Shown: piece after piece, positions 1 through 10,269 of the stretch | Position numbering within the stretch: position 1 is the stretch's first letter | Layout: every line of letters begins with the position of its first letter | Assembly: GCF_900538275.1 (NCBI RefSeq) | Contig: NZ_LR130778.1 | Location: forward strand, 496,001-560,000 | Direction of reading: 5' to 3' | DNA: 64,000 bases | DNA from: Petrocella atlantisensis | Lineage (GTDB): Bacteria > Bacillota > Clostridia > Lachnospirales > Vallitaleaceae | The notes under the pieces: model-generated | Told to the model about the DNA's origin: nothing | What the model saw: only the letters and a program-made list of their open reading frames with translations | Database searches by the model: none | Program-made: the position numbers and the translations under genes

Positions 1-1655
1 TTTAGAATCGCACCCGTACTTGCTGAAGTGACAAGTCTTGCATATCTTGCCACGTAACCTGTTGTAATCTTAGGCGCCTTTGGTACAAATGTTTTTCTAC
101 GTTCTTCTAATTCCTGATCGGTTACATCTAATTCTATCGTTCCGGCCGGGATATCTATCTTAATCAAGTCACCTTCTTTGACCAGACCTATATTACCACC
201 TTCTGCCGCCTCCGGTGAAATATGACCTATCGCTGCACCTTTTGTAGCACCACTAAATCGGCCGTCTGTCATCAAAGCTACTTTTTTATCCAGTTGCATA
301 CCTGCAAGTGCAGATGTTGGCGCGAGCATTTCTCTCATGCCAGGACCACCTTTTGGACCTTCATAGCGTATCACTACCACATCACCAGCTACAATGTTCT
401 CAGCATAAATGGCTGCAATGGCATCATCCTCTGAATCAAAAACTCTAGCCGGTCCACTATGAACCAACATCTCAGGTGATACCGCTGATTTTTTGACGAC
501 ACAACCATCCGGTGCCAGATTGCCTTTTAGTACTGCAATACCACCTGTCGGACTATATGGATCACTAGCCGGACGAATAACCTTAGGATCACGGTTCACC
601 ACCCGCATGATGTTTTCTTTAACTGTACGTCCATTTACTGTAGGTAAGTCTGTATGTATAAGACCAATACTGTCTAATTCTTTAATGACTGCCTGAATAC
701 CCCCGGCATTGTATAAGTCTTGTATATGATGGGGTCCTGCTGGTGCTAGTTTACACAAATTTGGTGTTTTAGCACTGACAACATTTGCCATCTCAAGATT
801 AAGCTCTACTCCTGCTTCATGAGCAATTGCTGGCAAATGTAGCATAGTATTGGTACTACATCCAAGAGCCATATCTACGGTTAGGGCATTTTCAAATGCT
901 TTTGGTGACATGATGTCTCTAGGTCTTATATTCTTCGACAACATATCCATAACTTGTATGCCTGCTTGTTTGGCTAAACGAATACGTTCTGCGTATACGG
1001 CAGGTATGGTTCCATTACCAGGAAGTCCCATTCCTATGGCTTCGGTTAGACAATTCATACTGTTTGCGGTAAACATACCAGAGCAAGAACCACAAGTCGG
1101 ACAAGCCGAGTCTTCACAAGCATAAACTTCTTCTTCTGTCATTGTACCAGCTTTATAAGCGCCAACCGCTTCAAATACGGAATTAAGATCAATGTATTTG
1201 CCGTCTTTTTCAACGGACAACATCGGTCCGCCACTTACAAATACAGCTGGTACATTGATTCTAGCTGCTGCCATTAACATGGCTGGAACAACTTTATCAC
1301 AATTCGGTATAAATACCAGTGCGTCTAACCCATGGGCCATAGCCATTGTTTCAACGGTATCAGCAATCAGCTCTCTTGAAGACAAGGAATAATGCATACC
1401 ACCATGACCCATGGCAATACCGTCACAGACAGCGATGGTGGAAAACTCTAGTGGCGTTCCGCCTGAAATGAGTACTCCGGTTTTTACTGCATCTGCAATT
1501 GTATCTAAATGTATATGACCCGGTACGATGTCGTTTTGTGAATTGACAATACCGATTAAAGGTCGATTTATTTCTTCATTCGTATAACCCATAGCCTTAA
1601 ACAAGGATCTATGTGGCGCACGTTCAATACCCTCTTTGACTTGATCACTTCTCAT
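1..1655 (-). CDS. ilvD: Dihydroxy-acid dehydratase IlvD (3' end cut by window edge)
   Basis: Dehydrates dihydroxy-acids to 2-keto acids in valine, leucine and isoleucine synthesis (cytoplasm, Fe-S enzyme). My translation starts [16 protein letters not shown] and runs 551 codons to the edge, so only a few C-terminal residues are missing against a usual 550-560. Cluster-ligand cysteines are visible at about residue 119 (NCDK) and in [10 protein letters not shown] near residue 190, as is the metal/active-site stretch [11 protein letters not shown]. The ATG at 1655 follows a purine-rich stretch with GAGAGG and GGTGG. It is the last visible gene of the ilvN-ilvC-cimA-leuB-ilvD operon, 125 bp after leuB. 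The family is certain; the exact start is likely. Confidence 0.95.
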   Translation of the reverse strand, partial: MRSDQVKEGIERAPHRSLFKAMGYTNEEINRPLIGIVNSQNDIVPGHIHLDTIADAVKTGVLISGGTPLEFSTIAVCDGIAMGHGGMHYSLSSRELIADTVETMAMAHGLDALVFIPNCDKVVPAMLMAAARINVPAVFVSGGPMLSVEKDGKYIDLNSVFEAVGAYKAGTMTEEEVYACEDSACPTCGSCSGMFTANSMNCLTEAIGMGLPGNGTIPAVYAERIRLAKQAGIQVMDMLSKNIRPRDIMSPKAFENALTVDMALGCSTNTMLHLPAIAHEAGVELNLEMANVVSAKTPNLCKLAPAGPHHIQDLYNAGGIQAVIKELDSIGLIHTDLPTVNGRTVKENIMRVVNRDPKVIRPASDPYSPTGGIAVLKGNLAPDGCVVKKSAVSPEMLVHSGPARVFDSEDDAIAAIYAENIVAGDVVVIRYEGPKGGPGMREMLAPTSALAGMQLDKKVALMTDGRFSGATKGAAIGHISPEAAEGGNIGLVKEGDLIKIDIPAGTIELDVTDQELEERRKTFVPKAPKITTGYVARYARLVTSASTGAIL

Positions 1656-1780
1656 TTTTCCACCATGCCTCTCAAATTAATATGAATAATTATCGCCATT
1701 TCTATATGAAATCACTAATATGTTCTTTGTTGATACTTATTATCACTTACATTATAAACGGTTATGCATTGACTTGCAAG

Positions 1781-2854
1781 TTATAGGTGCTCAAGAAGTA
1801 ACGCGCCCATTTTTTTGGTACCTACCAGTGTACAACCGTCACTCATGATATCGCCTGTTCTATTTCCGGCTTCAAGCACTTTAGCAACAGCATTCTCTAC
1901 AGCATCTGCTTCCGCTTCAAGATTAAAAGAGTACCTAAGCATCATGGCTATGGATAAAACCGTTGCAATAGGATTGGCCTTATCTTGTCCAGCTATATCC
2001 GGCGCTGAGCCATGTATGGGTTCATACATACCAATCCCGCTTTCTCCAAGACTTGCCGATGGTAGCATCCCAATTGATCCTGTAATCATACTTGCTTCAT
2101 CTGATAATATATCACCAAACATATTACCGGTTACGATAACATCAAACTGCTTAGGATTAATGACCAACTGCATCGCTGCATTGTCCACATATAAATGGTT
2201 TAACTCAATATCCGGATAGTCAAGAGCTACTTTTTCTACAACTTTTCTCCATAGCTTAGAATTATCAAGTACATTGGCCTTATCCACACTGGTTACCTTT
2301 TTATTTCTTTTTCTCGCAATCTCAAATGCACGTATAGCAATTCTTTCAACTTCTTTTTCTGAATATTTCATCGTATCATACATATATTCACCCATATCAC
2401 CAAAGCCATGACCACGATCCCCAAAATAAATGCCGCCGGTGAGTTCACGTACAACCACGATGTCAATGCCGTCTTCACCGATGATTCTATCTTTTAACGG
2501 ACAAGCATCTCTTAATTCATTGTACATAATGGCCGGTCTAATGTTGGCAAATAAACCCAGTGCGGCTCTTAAGCCAAGAAGTGCTTTTTCCGGACGGTCA
2601 CCACTCGTAAGGCTGTCCCATTTCGGTCCACCTACAGCACCTAGTATAACGGCATCTGAAGCTTTACAAACTGTTACCGTCTCATCCGGTAGAGAGTGAC
2701 CCACAGCATCAATGGCTGCGCCACCTGCTAATACTTCTGTGTAATTAAATGTATGTCCAAACTTCTCACCTACTTGATCCAGCACCAACAATGCTTGGTC
2801 AACTATGTCCGGTCCTATACCGTCTCCCTTGATAACTGCTATATTATAATTCAT
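1781..2854 (-). CDS. leuB: 3-isopropylmalate dehydrogenase LeuB
   Basis: NAD-dependent oxidative decarboxylation of 3-isopropylmalate (leucine) and, in organisms using citramalate, of the methylmalate intermediate (isoleucine). 357 residues, the usual length. Visible family marks are the N-terminal GDGIGPDIV, the substrate loop [12 protein letters not shown] (about 138-149) and the metal-binding [15 protein letters not shown] (about 250). It starts 12 bp after the cimA stop, so the two are translated from one message. leuC and leuD are not in the visible part of the operon, so the isomerase must be encoded elsewhere or beyond the window edge. Confidence 0.96.
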   Translation of the reverse strand: MNYNIAVIKGDGIGPDIVDQALLVLDQVGEKFGHTFNYTEVLAGGAAIDAVGHSLPDETVTVCKASDAVILGAVGGPKWDSLTSGDRPEKALLGLRAALGLFANIRPAIMYNELRDACPLKDRIIGEDGIDIVVVRELTGGIYFGDRGHGFGDMGEYMYDTMKYSEKEVERIAIRAFEIARKRNKKVTSVDKANVLDNSKLWRKVVEKVALDYPDIELNHLYVDNAAMQLVINPKQFDVIVTGNMFGDILSDEASMITGSIGMLPSASLGESGIGMYEPIHGSAPDIAGQDKANPIATVLSIAMMLRYSFNLEAEADAVENAVAKVLEAGNRTGDIMSDGCTLVGTKKMGALLLEHL

Positions 2855-2866
2855 ATCGGTCTCCTT

Positions 2867-4456
2867 CTACATATATGCTTTCATTTTTTCTTCTATGTCT
2901 TTTAGTAATTTGATTTCTATGGAATCCACCATGGCAATAAGACTTGCTTGTACAATATCTGTTGATACGCCAACCGTCGTCCAGTCTCTTGTGCCGTCTG
3001 TGGAAGTAATCAGTACCCTTACTTTTGCGGCACTTGCTTCTTTTCCGTCAAGAACCCTTACTTTATAGTCTATAAGATGCACTTTCTTAAGCTCGGGATA
3101 AAAATCTTCTAAGGCTTCTCGAAGGGCTTTATCCAGTGCATTGACCGGACCGTCACCTTCTGCTGCTACCATTTTAGACTTGCCTTCTACATTGACTTTC
3201 ACCATAGCATAGGCACTAAATAGGCTACTTGCATCCGGACGTTCACCCATGGTTTTAAAGTTCTCTAATTCAAAGAATGGTTTGTATTTACCAAGATGCT
3301 TACGAATGACCAGTTCAAATGTGCTCTCTGCGCCTTCGAATTGATAGCCCTCATGTTCAAGCTCTTTGAGTTTCTTCATAATAACTCCGGTTTCAGGAGA
3401 ATCTTTTTGTATATCCGGCGCTATTTTCTGGATTTTTTTGAGTATGGAACTGCGTCCTGCTACTTCTGACATTAGGAATCTTCTTGAATTCCCTACAAGA
3501 CTTGGATCGATATGCTCAAAACTCTTTGAATTCTTGTTAACACCATCTATATGCATACCACCTTTATGGGTAAATGCTTTTCTACCAATAAAAGGCGCTT
3601 GCTCATCTGGTGTAATATTGGCAATCTCAGAAATCAGTTTTGCTGATGACATAAGGTTCTCAAGCTCACCTTCTAAAATACACGTCTTACCCATCTTAAG
3701 TTCCAGATTGGGTATAATTGTTGAGAGGTTAGCGTTACCGCATCTTTCACCAAAGCCTACAAAAGTACCTTGAATCTGGATTGCACCCGCCTCAACCGCC
3801 ATAAGAGAATTCGCTACTGCCAAACCACTGTCATTATGGGCATGAATGCCGATCTTAGTATCTTTAAATGTATCGCCTACTTTTTTAGTGATGTTGTAAA
3901 TCTCTGATGGTAGGGAGCCACCATTGGTATCACAAAGAATGAGTCTTTTGGCACCACCTTTACATGCTGCTTCTAAGGTTTTAAGGGCATAATCTTCATT
4001 ATTCTTATAACCGTCATAAAAATGCTCGGCATCATAAGTCACTTCTTTACCTTGTTCTATCATAAAACGAATGGTCTCTTCAATCATTCTTAGGTTTTCA
4101 TCTAAGGTTGTATTAATAATATCTGTAACATGAAAATCCCAGCTTTTTCCAAAAATCGCGATGTGTTTGGTGCCAGCAGCTAACATAGATTGAACATTCG
4201 CATCTTCTTCTACTTTAATGTCACGTCTTCTTGTTGATCCAAAAGCTACAATAGCTGAATGTTTTAATTCTAAGTTCTTAATTTCCTGAAAAAATTCCAA
4301 ATCTTTTGGATTAGATCCCGGATTCCCTGCTTCAATAAATGGTATACCCATATCATCCAACGCTTTTACAATCTTCAGTTTGTCATTGACCGAAAAAGAG
4401 ATTCCCTCGCTTTGAGCACCGTCTCTTAGGGTTGAATCATATATTTCTATCATCAT
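2867..4456 (-). CDS. cimA: (R)-citramalate synthase
   Basis: Condenses acetyl-CoA with pyruvate to citramalate, the entry to threonine-independent isoleucine synthesis. The start is set at 4456: an AGGAGGT site lies 7 bp upstream, while the longer frame back to 4510 runs through that site. This gives 529 aa, the normal CimA length. The HMGL-like barrel shows YDSTLRDGAQ at the N-terminus, the metal-binding HAHNDSG and the GFGERCGNAN loop; a LeuA-type allosteric domain fills the last 130 residues. The fit to CimA (IEIYDSTLRDGAQSEGI) is better than to LeuA or homocitrate synthase. It lies between ilvC and leuB, after an internal terminator-like hairpin. Confidence 0.93.
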   Translation of the reverse strand: MMIEIYDSTLRDGAQSEGISFSVNDKLKIVKALDDMGIPFIEAGNPGSNPKDLEFFQEIKNLELKHSAIVAFGSTRRRDIKVEEDANVQSMLAAGTKHIAIFGKSWDFHVTDIINTTLDENLRMIEETIRFMIEQGKEVTYDAEHFYDGYKNNEDYALKTLEAACKGGAKRLILCDTNGGSLPSEIYNITKKVGDTFKDTKIGIHAHNDSGLAVANSLMAVEAGAIQIQGTFVGFGERCGNANLSTIIPNLELKMGKTCILEGELENLMSSAKLISEIANITPDEQAPFIGRKAFTHKGGMHIDGVNKNSKSFEHIDPSLVGNSRRFLMSEVAGRSSILKKIQKIAPDIQKDSPETGVIMKKLKELEHEGYQFEGAESTFELVIRKHLGKYKPFFELENFKTMGERPDASSLFSAYAMVKVNVEGKSKMVAAEGDGPVNALDKALREALEDFYPELKKVHLIDYKVRVLDGKEASAAKVRVLITSTDGTRDWTTVGVSTDIVQASLIAMVDSIEIKLLKDIEEKMKAYM

Positions 4457-4494
4457 TGCCATACCTCCAAGCCTTATTGGGTATCGGTTTTTTA

Positions 4495-4533
4495 AAAATC
4501 TGATAACCACATTGGTCGTGATTATCAGATTTT
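4495..4533 (-). terminator. Terminator-like hairpin inside the ilv operon (ilvC-cimA gap)
   Basis: A perfect 12-bp inverted repeat, AAAATCTGATAA (4495-4506) with TTATCAGATTTT (4522-4533), around a 15-nt loop. On the minus strand it is followed by TTTTTAAAAAACC. It sits between ilvC and cimA, which otherwise read as one operon. It probably reduces or uncouples expression of the distal genes, or stabilises the upstream message; which of these is inference. Confidence 0.7.
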
Positions 4534-4555
4534 CTCTTACATAAAATAGGATTAC

Positions 4556-5581
<1,026 letters not shown>

Positions 5582-5602
5582 TTAAGTATACGCTCATTCT
5601 AT

Positions 5603-6106
5603 TTATTTAATGTCATCTTTGATTTCGTGGTTACCTTTTTGTAGTGCTATTAATCCAGTTCGTGTTAATTCCTTAATACCATAAGGTTCAAGTAAATTAA
5701 TGAACGTATTAATCTCTGATGTATCACCTGTTATCTCAACTGTGATGGCTTCTGTTGCTGCATCAATAATCTCACCTTCAAACATATCAATGATACCGAT
5801 GATTTCAATCCTTGTCTTGCTCTCAGCTTTCACTTTTACAAGGGCAAGTTCTTTATACACAGAAAATTCAGCATTTAACTCTTTGATGTACAAAACATCA
5901 TGGAGTTTGTCCAACTGCTTTGTAATCTGGTCTATAATTAAATCGTCCCCATGAGCAACTAATGTCATCCTTGATATCTCTGGATGTTCAGTTTCTCCAA
6001 CAGACAAGCTGTCGATATTAAAGCCTCTTCGACTGAACAACCCTGCAACTCGACTTAAAACACCTGAATGGTTACTCACCAATACTGATAATACATGTCT
6101 ACTCAT
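5603..6106 (-). CDS. ilvN: Acetolactate synthase small (regulatory) subunit
   Basis: ACT-domain subunit that activates acetolactate synthase and confers valine feedback inhibition. 167 aa, the typical IlvN/IlvH size. The N-terminal ACT domain begins HVLSVLVSNHSGVLSRVAGLFSRRGFNI, a hallmark of the family. It is the first gene after the T-box leader. The large catalytic subunit (ilvB) is absent upstream, where it would usually sit; it may follow ilvD outside the window. The symbol ilvH is equally used. Confidence 0.95.
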   Translation of the reverse strand: MSRHVLSVLVSNHSGVLSRVAGLFSRRGFNIDSLSVGETEHPEISRMTLVAHGDDLIIDQITKQLDKLHDVLYIKELNAEFSVYKELALVKVKAESKTRIEIIGIIDMFEGEIIDAATEAITVEITGDTSEINTFINLLEPYGIKELTRTGLIALQKGNHEIKDDIK

Positions 6107-6280
6107 TCGTATTCCTCCTCTTATAATCAGGTATCAAGACTTCATACCTAAATAGGTTCACTATTGTATTCTTGTTTAGCGTATTAATGTGCTAAATAAT
6201 GCTATTATATCACATGCTTTTTACTTTTACCATATTGCTTTACCACGTTTTTATATATAGGAAGGTGGTACTTTCAAAAT

Positions 6281-6551
6281 AATAAAAAACGTCCCTACAG
6301 TATACTGTAGGGACGTGAACACTCACGCGGTACCACCCTAGTTGCCGTTTTATCGACCACTTATAAGATTCTATCAAATCTTAGCCTATAACGGGGCTTA
6401 CCGTTTTCACTTACTGATCGTTCTGCGAAAAAGCTCAAGAGTGATTTGGATATGACTGTAGTATCGATTTACACCAACCATCGATTCTCTATGCCTACGA
6501 TGAAATATCTATTGCTCCGTCATTGCATTTGTCTGACAATTCATTTTTGTT
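6281..6551 (-). promoter_or_regulatory. T-box leader of the ilv operon, probable isoleucine specifier
   Basis: Read on the minus strand. The T-box motif AGGGTGGTACCGCG lies at 6339-6326 and is followed by a terminator made of a perfect 28-nt palindrome (6289-6316) and GTTTTTTATT. Upstream, Stem I is recognisable from the AGAGA/GGTG distal-loop elements. The best specifier candidate is ATC at 6445-6443, flanked by AA and A just before a stem-closing CTCT; ATC is Ile, which fits the genes. Uncharged tRNA binding should form the antiterminator and allow transcription of ilvN-ilvD. The class is certain; the specifier comes from folding by eye. Confidence 0.92.
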
Positions 6552-6557
6552 TCACTT

Positions 6558-6586
6558 ATTGTACCAAGATTGTTACGCCTTGTCAA
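6558..6586 (-). promoter_or_regulatory. Sigma-A promoter of the ilv operon
   Basis: On the minus strand TTGACA (6586-6581), a 17-bp spacer and TACAAT (6563-6558). The predicted start near 6551 is the 5' end of the T-box leader. It is close to consensus and well placed. Confidence 0.85.
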
Positions 6587-6669
6587 TAGTTTATTCAACC
6601 TTGATTTTTTACTTTAATTCGTTACTCATTTAACGCTATCCTGATTAAAGCTTAGAATTTGTACCTATC

Positions 6670-7113
6670 TTATTGCTCATAGTCTTCTGTAATATTGTAT
6701 TTGATATCTTCTTCGTCCAACCACTTCACCAATGCATCAAAATCAAGACTTGTAGCAAACCGGTCTATTAATGCCACTTGACCACCATCCACTATGTTAT
6801 CTTGAATCTGCACTTTGATTTCTTCAATAGTATAGGCTGTGTCTTCATATAGGAATTTGGAACCATTTACAATTATTTCTAGGGTTTTTACACTTGCTTC
6901 TTCTGGCGTTTCATCTGACTCGTAAGAAATCTTCATAGGTCCATCACCATCCCCATAGAATTTAAAAGGGCTAATACCCAAGTAACCATTTCCAATGAGT
7001 ATTAATAGTATAATGATGATTATGAGTACAATAAATAACAGCTTTTTAGACCATTTTTTTCGTCTTTGTTTTTTTCTTTCATCTTTTCTGATCGCTTTTT
7101 CATTTTGGTCCAT
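6670..7113 (-). CDS. Membrane-anchored protein of a TolQ/ExbD-like operon
   Basis: 147 aa. A very basic N-terminus (residues 8-24, RKDERKKQRRKKWSKK) precedes one transmembrane helix (about 25-45), an acidic linker and a C-terminal domain of about 80 residues. That domain (ALIDRFATSLDFDALVKWLDEEDI) resembles the periplasmic/extracytoplasmic fold of ExbD/TolR, but I see no ExbD-type DxxPLLDV helix. It has its own AGGAGGATACAT ribosome site and lies 31 bp after the ExbD-like gene, so it is probably a third component of that complex. The function is unknown. Confidence 0.7.
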   Translation of the reverse strand: MDQNEKAIRKDERKKQRRKKWSKKLLFIVLIIIIILLILIGNGYLGISPFKFYGDGDGPMKISYESDETPEEASVKTLEIIVNGSKFLYEDTAYTIEEIKVQIQDNIVDGGQVALIDRFATSLDFDALVKWLDEEDIKYNITEDYEQ

Positions 7114-7144
7114 ATGTATCCTCCTGGCTTTTCTAGGGGCGCGT

Positions 7145-7855
7145 TCACTCGTAACGGATATATTTGTTAATCATATAATAATCCTTGTTAAAATTTAACT
7201 GAAGTCTGTTTAAGGCATCTTGAAGCACGTTGGTTGCCGCACGTGTTACTTCATCTTCTGATACCAATGTCACAAATACAAAACTGTAACCACCTTGTCT
7301 ATGGTCCAACCAATTAAGAATATGGCTGGAAAGACTTGCTACCTTGTCGCTTCGCACTTCTCTGTCAATGACATCCTGTTGATCAATGTTAATGCCTGTA
7401 TAGTTGCCGTTTAGATAGGTTCGACCATGATCATTTGTTATTTTTATCTCTACAAATAAGTATTTGTCGGCCACCTGTTGGTACCTAAGCCATGTATCCA
7501 CCAAATCACCTTCTTCAAACATGGCTTCTAGAGACGCAATGGTTTCCGGATCCTGTAGATTCTGAAGATCCATATTTACCAGATTTTCAAGTGCCTCCGA
7601 CAAAGCATCTAGCTTATCTTCATTATTACGAACTTGTTCTTCATTCATAATTATTGCTTCTTCAAGCGCTGTCTTTTCTTCTTCTAGTGATGTTTTATCT
7701 TGTTCCAGCGCTACAATTTGAGCACCCTGATTGGTTATGACAGCTTCATCTTCCGCTTGTGCAACCGTCACATTCATGATTAAGGCAAATAATAATATGA
7801 ATACCACATCAAGAAGTGGTGTCATGTCTATGGTATTCTCCCTATGTCTCTTCAT
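7145..7855 (-). CDS. ExbD/TolR-like protein with coiled-coil stalk
   Basis: About 236 aa, taking ATG 7855 after GTGGTGA. It overlaps the end of the upstream TolQ-like gene by 14 bp. The N-terminus MKRHRENTIDMTPLLDVVFILLFAL is the ExbD/TolR helix with its proton-pathway Asp. A heptad-rich coiled coil follows (about residues 45-95, repeated Glu/Leu/Asn), then a globular domain with an OmpA/MotB-unlike sequence. Together with the TolQ-like gene it should form a proton-driven stator-type motor. What it energises in a probably monoderm cell is not evident. Confidence 0.82.
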   Translation of the reverse strand: MKRHRENTIDMTPLLDVVFILLFALIMNVTVAQAEDEAVITNQGAQIVALEQDKTSLEEEKTALEEAIIMNEEQVRNNEDKLDALSEALENLVNMDLQNLQDPETIASLEAMFEEGDLVDTWLRYQQVADKYLFVEIKITNDHGRTYLNGNYTGINIDQQDVIDREVRSDKVASLSSHILNWLDHRQGGYSFVFVTLVSEDEVTRAATNVLQDALNRLQLNFNKDYYMINKYIRYE

Positions 7856-8360
7856 TAAAGTCACCACGCTCATTAATTGAATCAATCCGTTTGATTAACA
7901 ACTCAAAATCTTCACTGTTTAATTCACTCTTAGATAATAAAGTTGTGTTGACACCTTTAAATCCAATGGCAAAAACCAAACCCCAAAATGTGGATGTTAA
8001 TGCGGTTGTAAAATTAAGGATAACACCGCCACCTTCTAAATCTACCATGCCAAGCAAGGCAATAATGGTACCTAATATACCAAGTAGTGGAAATACAGAA
8101 TGGATGGTGGATAAAATATTCATGTATAGGACTTCTTGATCTCTAAGCTTTTTGATTTCATGAAGGTTAATGGCTTTATGATTGCCTTTCATATCTCTTA
8201 AAAAAACGGATATGGGTATATAGATGGTAGGTTGTAGCTGATTCTTAAGGTCTTCACAGGCTTTGGCTGCTCTTGGATAGATAACAAAACCATTGAACAG
8301 GGCTAAGAGAAGTATGATTAAATCGTATCCCAGCAGGTTTTTTACTATAATTGAAAACAT
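7842..8360 (-). CDS. MotA/TolQ/ExbB-family proton channel protein
   Basis: 172 aa with three hydrophobic segments (about 8-28, 85-110, 120-145). The conserved core is STIHSVFPLLGILGTIIALLGMV followed by GVILNFTTALTSTFWGLVFAIGF, the paired channel helices of MotA/TolQ/ExbB. GAGGTGACAT precedes the ATG at 8360. It is the first of a three-gene operon with the ExbD-like and the 147-aa membrane proteins. It is shorter than MotA and lacks its long cytoplasmic loop, so it is closer to ExbB/TolQ. Confidence 0.85.
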   Translation of the reverse strand: MFSIIVKNLLGYDLIILLLALFNGFVIYPRAAKACEDLKNQLQPTIYIPISVFLRDMKGNHKAINLHEIKKLRDQEVLYMNILSTIHSVFPLLGILGTIIALLGMVDLEGGGVILNFTTALTSTFWGLVFAIGFKGVNTTLLSKSELNSEDFELLIKRIDSINERGDFNEET

Positions 8361-8487
8361 ATGTCACCTCTGTTGTTATTTATTATAAAATAGAGTAAGG
8401 CTTTAATAATATTGTACCATTACATAAAATAAAGGTCTATGACCATCTATACTTTTATTGTACTCAAACCAGAATCTGAGCTTAATC

Positions 8488-10269
8488 TTATCTTACATCT
8501 AGCTTTTTTATAATTTTCTCTATCATTGTTGCTCGGTTGAAGGGTGTCATGAAATACAAACCATCTACATGAGGTTTCATTTTTTTGGCAAGGGTTACAG
8601 CAAGTTCGACGCCCACCTTTTCTGCCTCTTCTTTGGTCATCGTATCATCAAACTTTGACATGACATCATCCGGAATAATAATACCAGGAAATTCATAATG
8701 TAAAAATCGTGCGTTTCGTAAGCTGACCAAGGGCATAATGCCACCAAGTATTTTTATGCCCGTTCTATCCCTAACCTTCTTTATGGCTTCAATGCCTGCT
8801 TCATTATAAACAGGCTGCGTCAATAAATAGGAAGCCCCTGCTTCTTTCTTCTTTAACACACGTTCGATTGTAATATCCATATTTTGAGAATAAGGGTTTA
8901 GGGCGCCGCCAATATAAAAGGTATCCTTATCCAACTCACTGTTAATCTCAGTTACATACTGCATAAAGGATATGGCGTTTATGTTAAAAACACTTTTTAC
9001 TTCATCTCTATCATCACTGGGAATCGGGTCCCCAGTTACAATCAGAATATTCCTAATGTCAGACAAATGGGCACCCACCAAACCGCCTCGAAGTGCTATT
9101 AGATTCTTATCTCGTAGACACACATGAGGTAGAACTTCCATGCCTGTTAGTTGTTTGATCTTAGCTGCAACCAGAAGTGCATCTGCTCGCGTTCGTCCAA
9201 GTGGTGAATCTGCAAAAGTAATAATATCGACACCCACCTCTTTTAGTAAATGGGCTGAAGATATGATTAATGACATATCCATCTTAAAGGGTGGGTCTAA
9301 TTCAACAGCGACGACAAATTCATTTTTTTCCAGCTTTTCTCTAAATGAATTATGTAGAGGCTTCAAGGGTAGGGACTTTCTTTTCATCCTACTTATAGAT
9401 TTGACTTCACCAAAATCAAGGGTATATAACCGCTCTCGTATTTTTCTAATATGGTCCGGAGTTGTACCGCAGCAACCGCCAACGATTCTAACCCCTTCTT
9501 CACAAATCTTAATCATGGTATCGGCAAAGTAGTCTGCATTACTTTGATATACCGTTCTTTCAAGTTGCTGATCCGGATAGCCGGCATTGGGTACTGCTGC
9601 CATTTTGCTTGGATCAAAGTCCAAGGTTTTTATCAGGCTTAATAGATGACTGGCACCTATGCCACAGTTAAAACCATAGGTCGTGACTAAATCTTGTTGT
9701 CTGGTTTGCTGAATGATTTTTTCTTTGTTGACACCGACTTTGGTATAACCATGTTGATTTACGGTAAAATTAGTCATAATCTGTATGTTCGGGCCATGCT
9801 CATGTATATACTCTACCAGTTGATTCACTTGATCAATTCTACTAAAGGTTTCAAGAAGTATTATTTTCACATTCTTAAGCAAACCGATATCAATAAGCTT
9901 ACGGTAGGTTGATTCTATCTCGTAATCTTCAATGTCATATGGCTCACCAATGGGACCTATACTATAAGCAACATAGCAGTCTGTGCCCTTTACAGCTTCG
10001 TTGGCAATATCTATGCCTGCAATGATAATTTTCTTAACTTCATCGAAACTTCTATAGAGGGTATAGGGGTTAGCCGCAAATGTGTTGGTTCGAATTAACT
10101 TAGCCCCAGCCTCTATGTAAGCTCTATGTATGTCCAGTATCAAACCCGGTTTGCTGATATTGGCTGGCTCTGATAGCGTATAGTGCCCCTCTGTCAACTC
10201 CGCAAAATAGGTACCCATTGCACCATCCATAAGCAGTACTTGTTCTTTTATATAATCTTTGATCATCAT
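8488..10269 (-). CDS. Bifunctional homocysteine S-methyltransferase / methylenetetrahydrofolate reductase
   Basis: 593 aa fusion of the YitJ type. Residues 1-290 form a homocysteine S-methyltransferase barrel (LLMDGAMGTYF at the N-terminus, zinc-binding GGCCGTTPDHI at about 265). Residues 310-593 are a MetF-like FAD barrel (VAVELDPPF, ADSPLGRTRADAL, LTQPVYN). It makes methionine and 5-methyl-THF. Its ATG overlaps the topB stop by 4 bp, so it is translationally coupled. I see no S-box riboswitch upstream, where topB lies instead. Confidence 0.93.
   Translation of the reverse strand: MMIKDYIKEQVLLMDGAMGTYFAELTEGHYTLSEPANISKPGLILDIHRAYIEAGAKLIRTNTFAANPYTLYRSFDEVKKIIIAGIDIANEAVKGTDCYVAYSIGPIGEPYDIEDYEIESTYRKLIDIGLLKNVKIILLETFSRIDQVNQLVEYIHEHGPNIQIMTNFTVNQHGYTKVGVNKEKIIQQTRQQDLVTTYGFNCGIGASHLLSLIKTLDFDPSKMAAVPNAGYPDQQLERTVYQSNADYFADTMIKICEEGVRIVGGCCGTTPDHIRKIRERLYTLDFGEVKSISRMKRKSLPLKPLHNSFREKLEKNEFVVAVELDPPFKMDMSLIISSAHLLKEVGVDIITFADSPLGRTRADALLVAAKIKQLTGMEVLPHVCLRDKNLIALRGGLVGAHLSDIRNILIVTGDPIPSDDRDEVKSVFNINAISFMQYVTEINSELDKDTFYIGGALNPYSQNMDITIERVLKKKEAGASYLLTQPVYNEAGIEAIKKVRDRTGIKILGGIMPLVSLRNARFLHYEFPGIIIPDDVMSKFDDTMTKEEAEKVGVELAVTLAKKMKPHVDGLYFMTPFNRATMIEKIIKKLDVR

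Noticed and set aside
222-1392. Several plus-strand open frames in the first 1.7 kb
   Set aside because: All are antisense to ilvD, whose minus-strand frame is continuous and fully conserved.
6670-8360. Zorya-type anti-phage system based on the motor-like genes
   Set aside because: No ZorC/ZorD-like helicase or nuclease genes are adjacent; neighbours are amino-acid and one-carbon genes.
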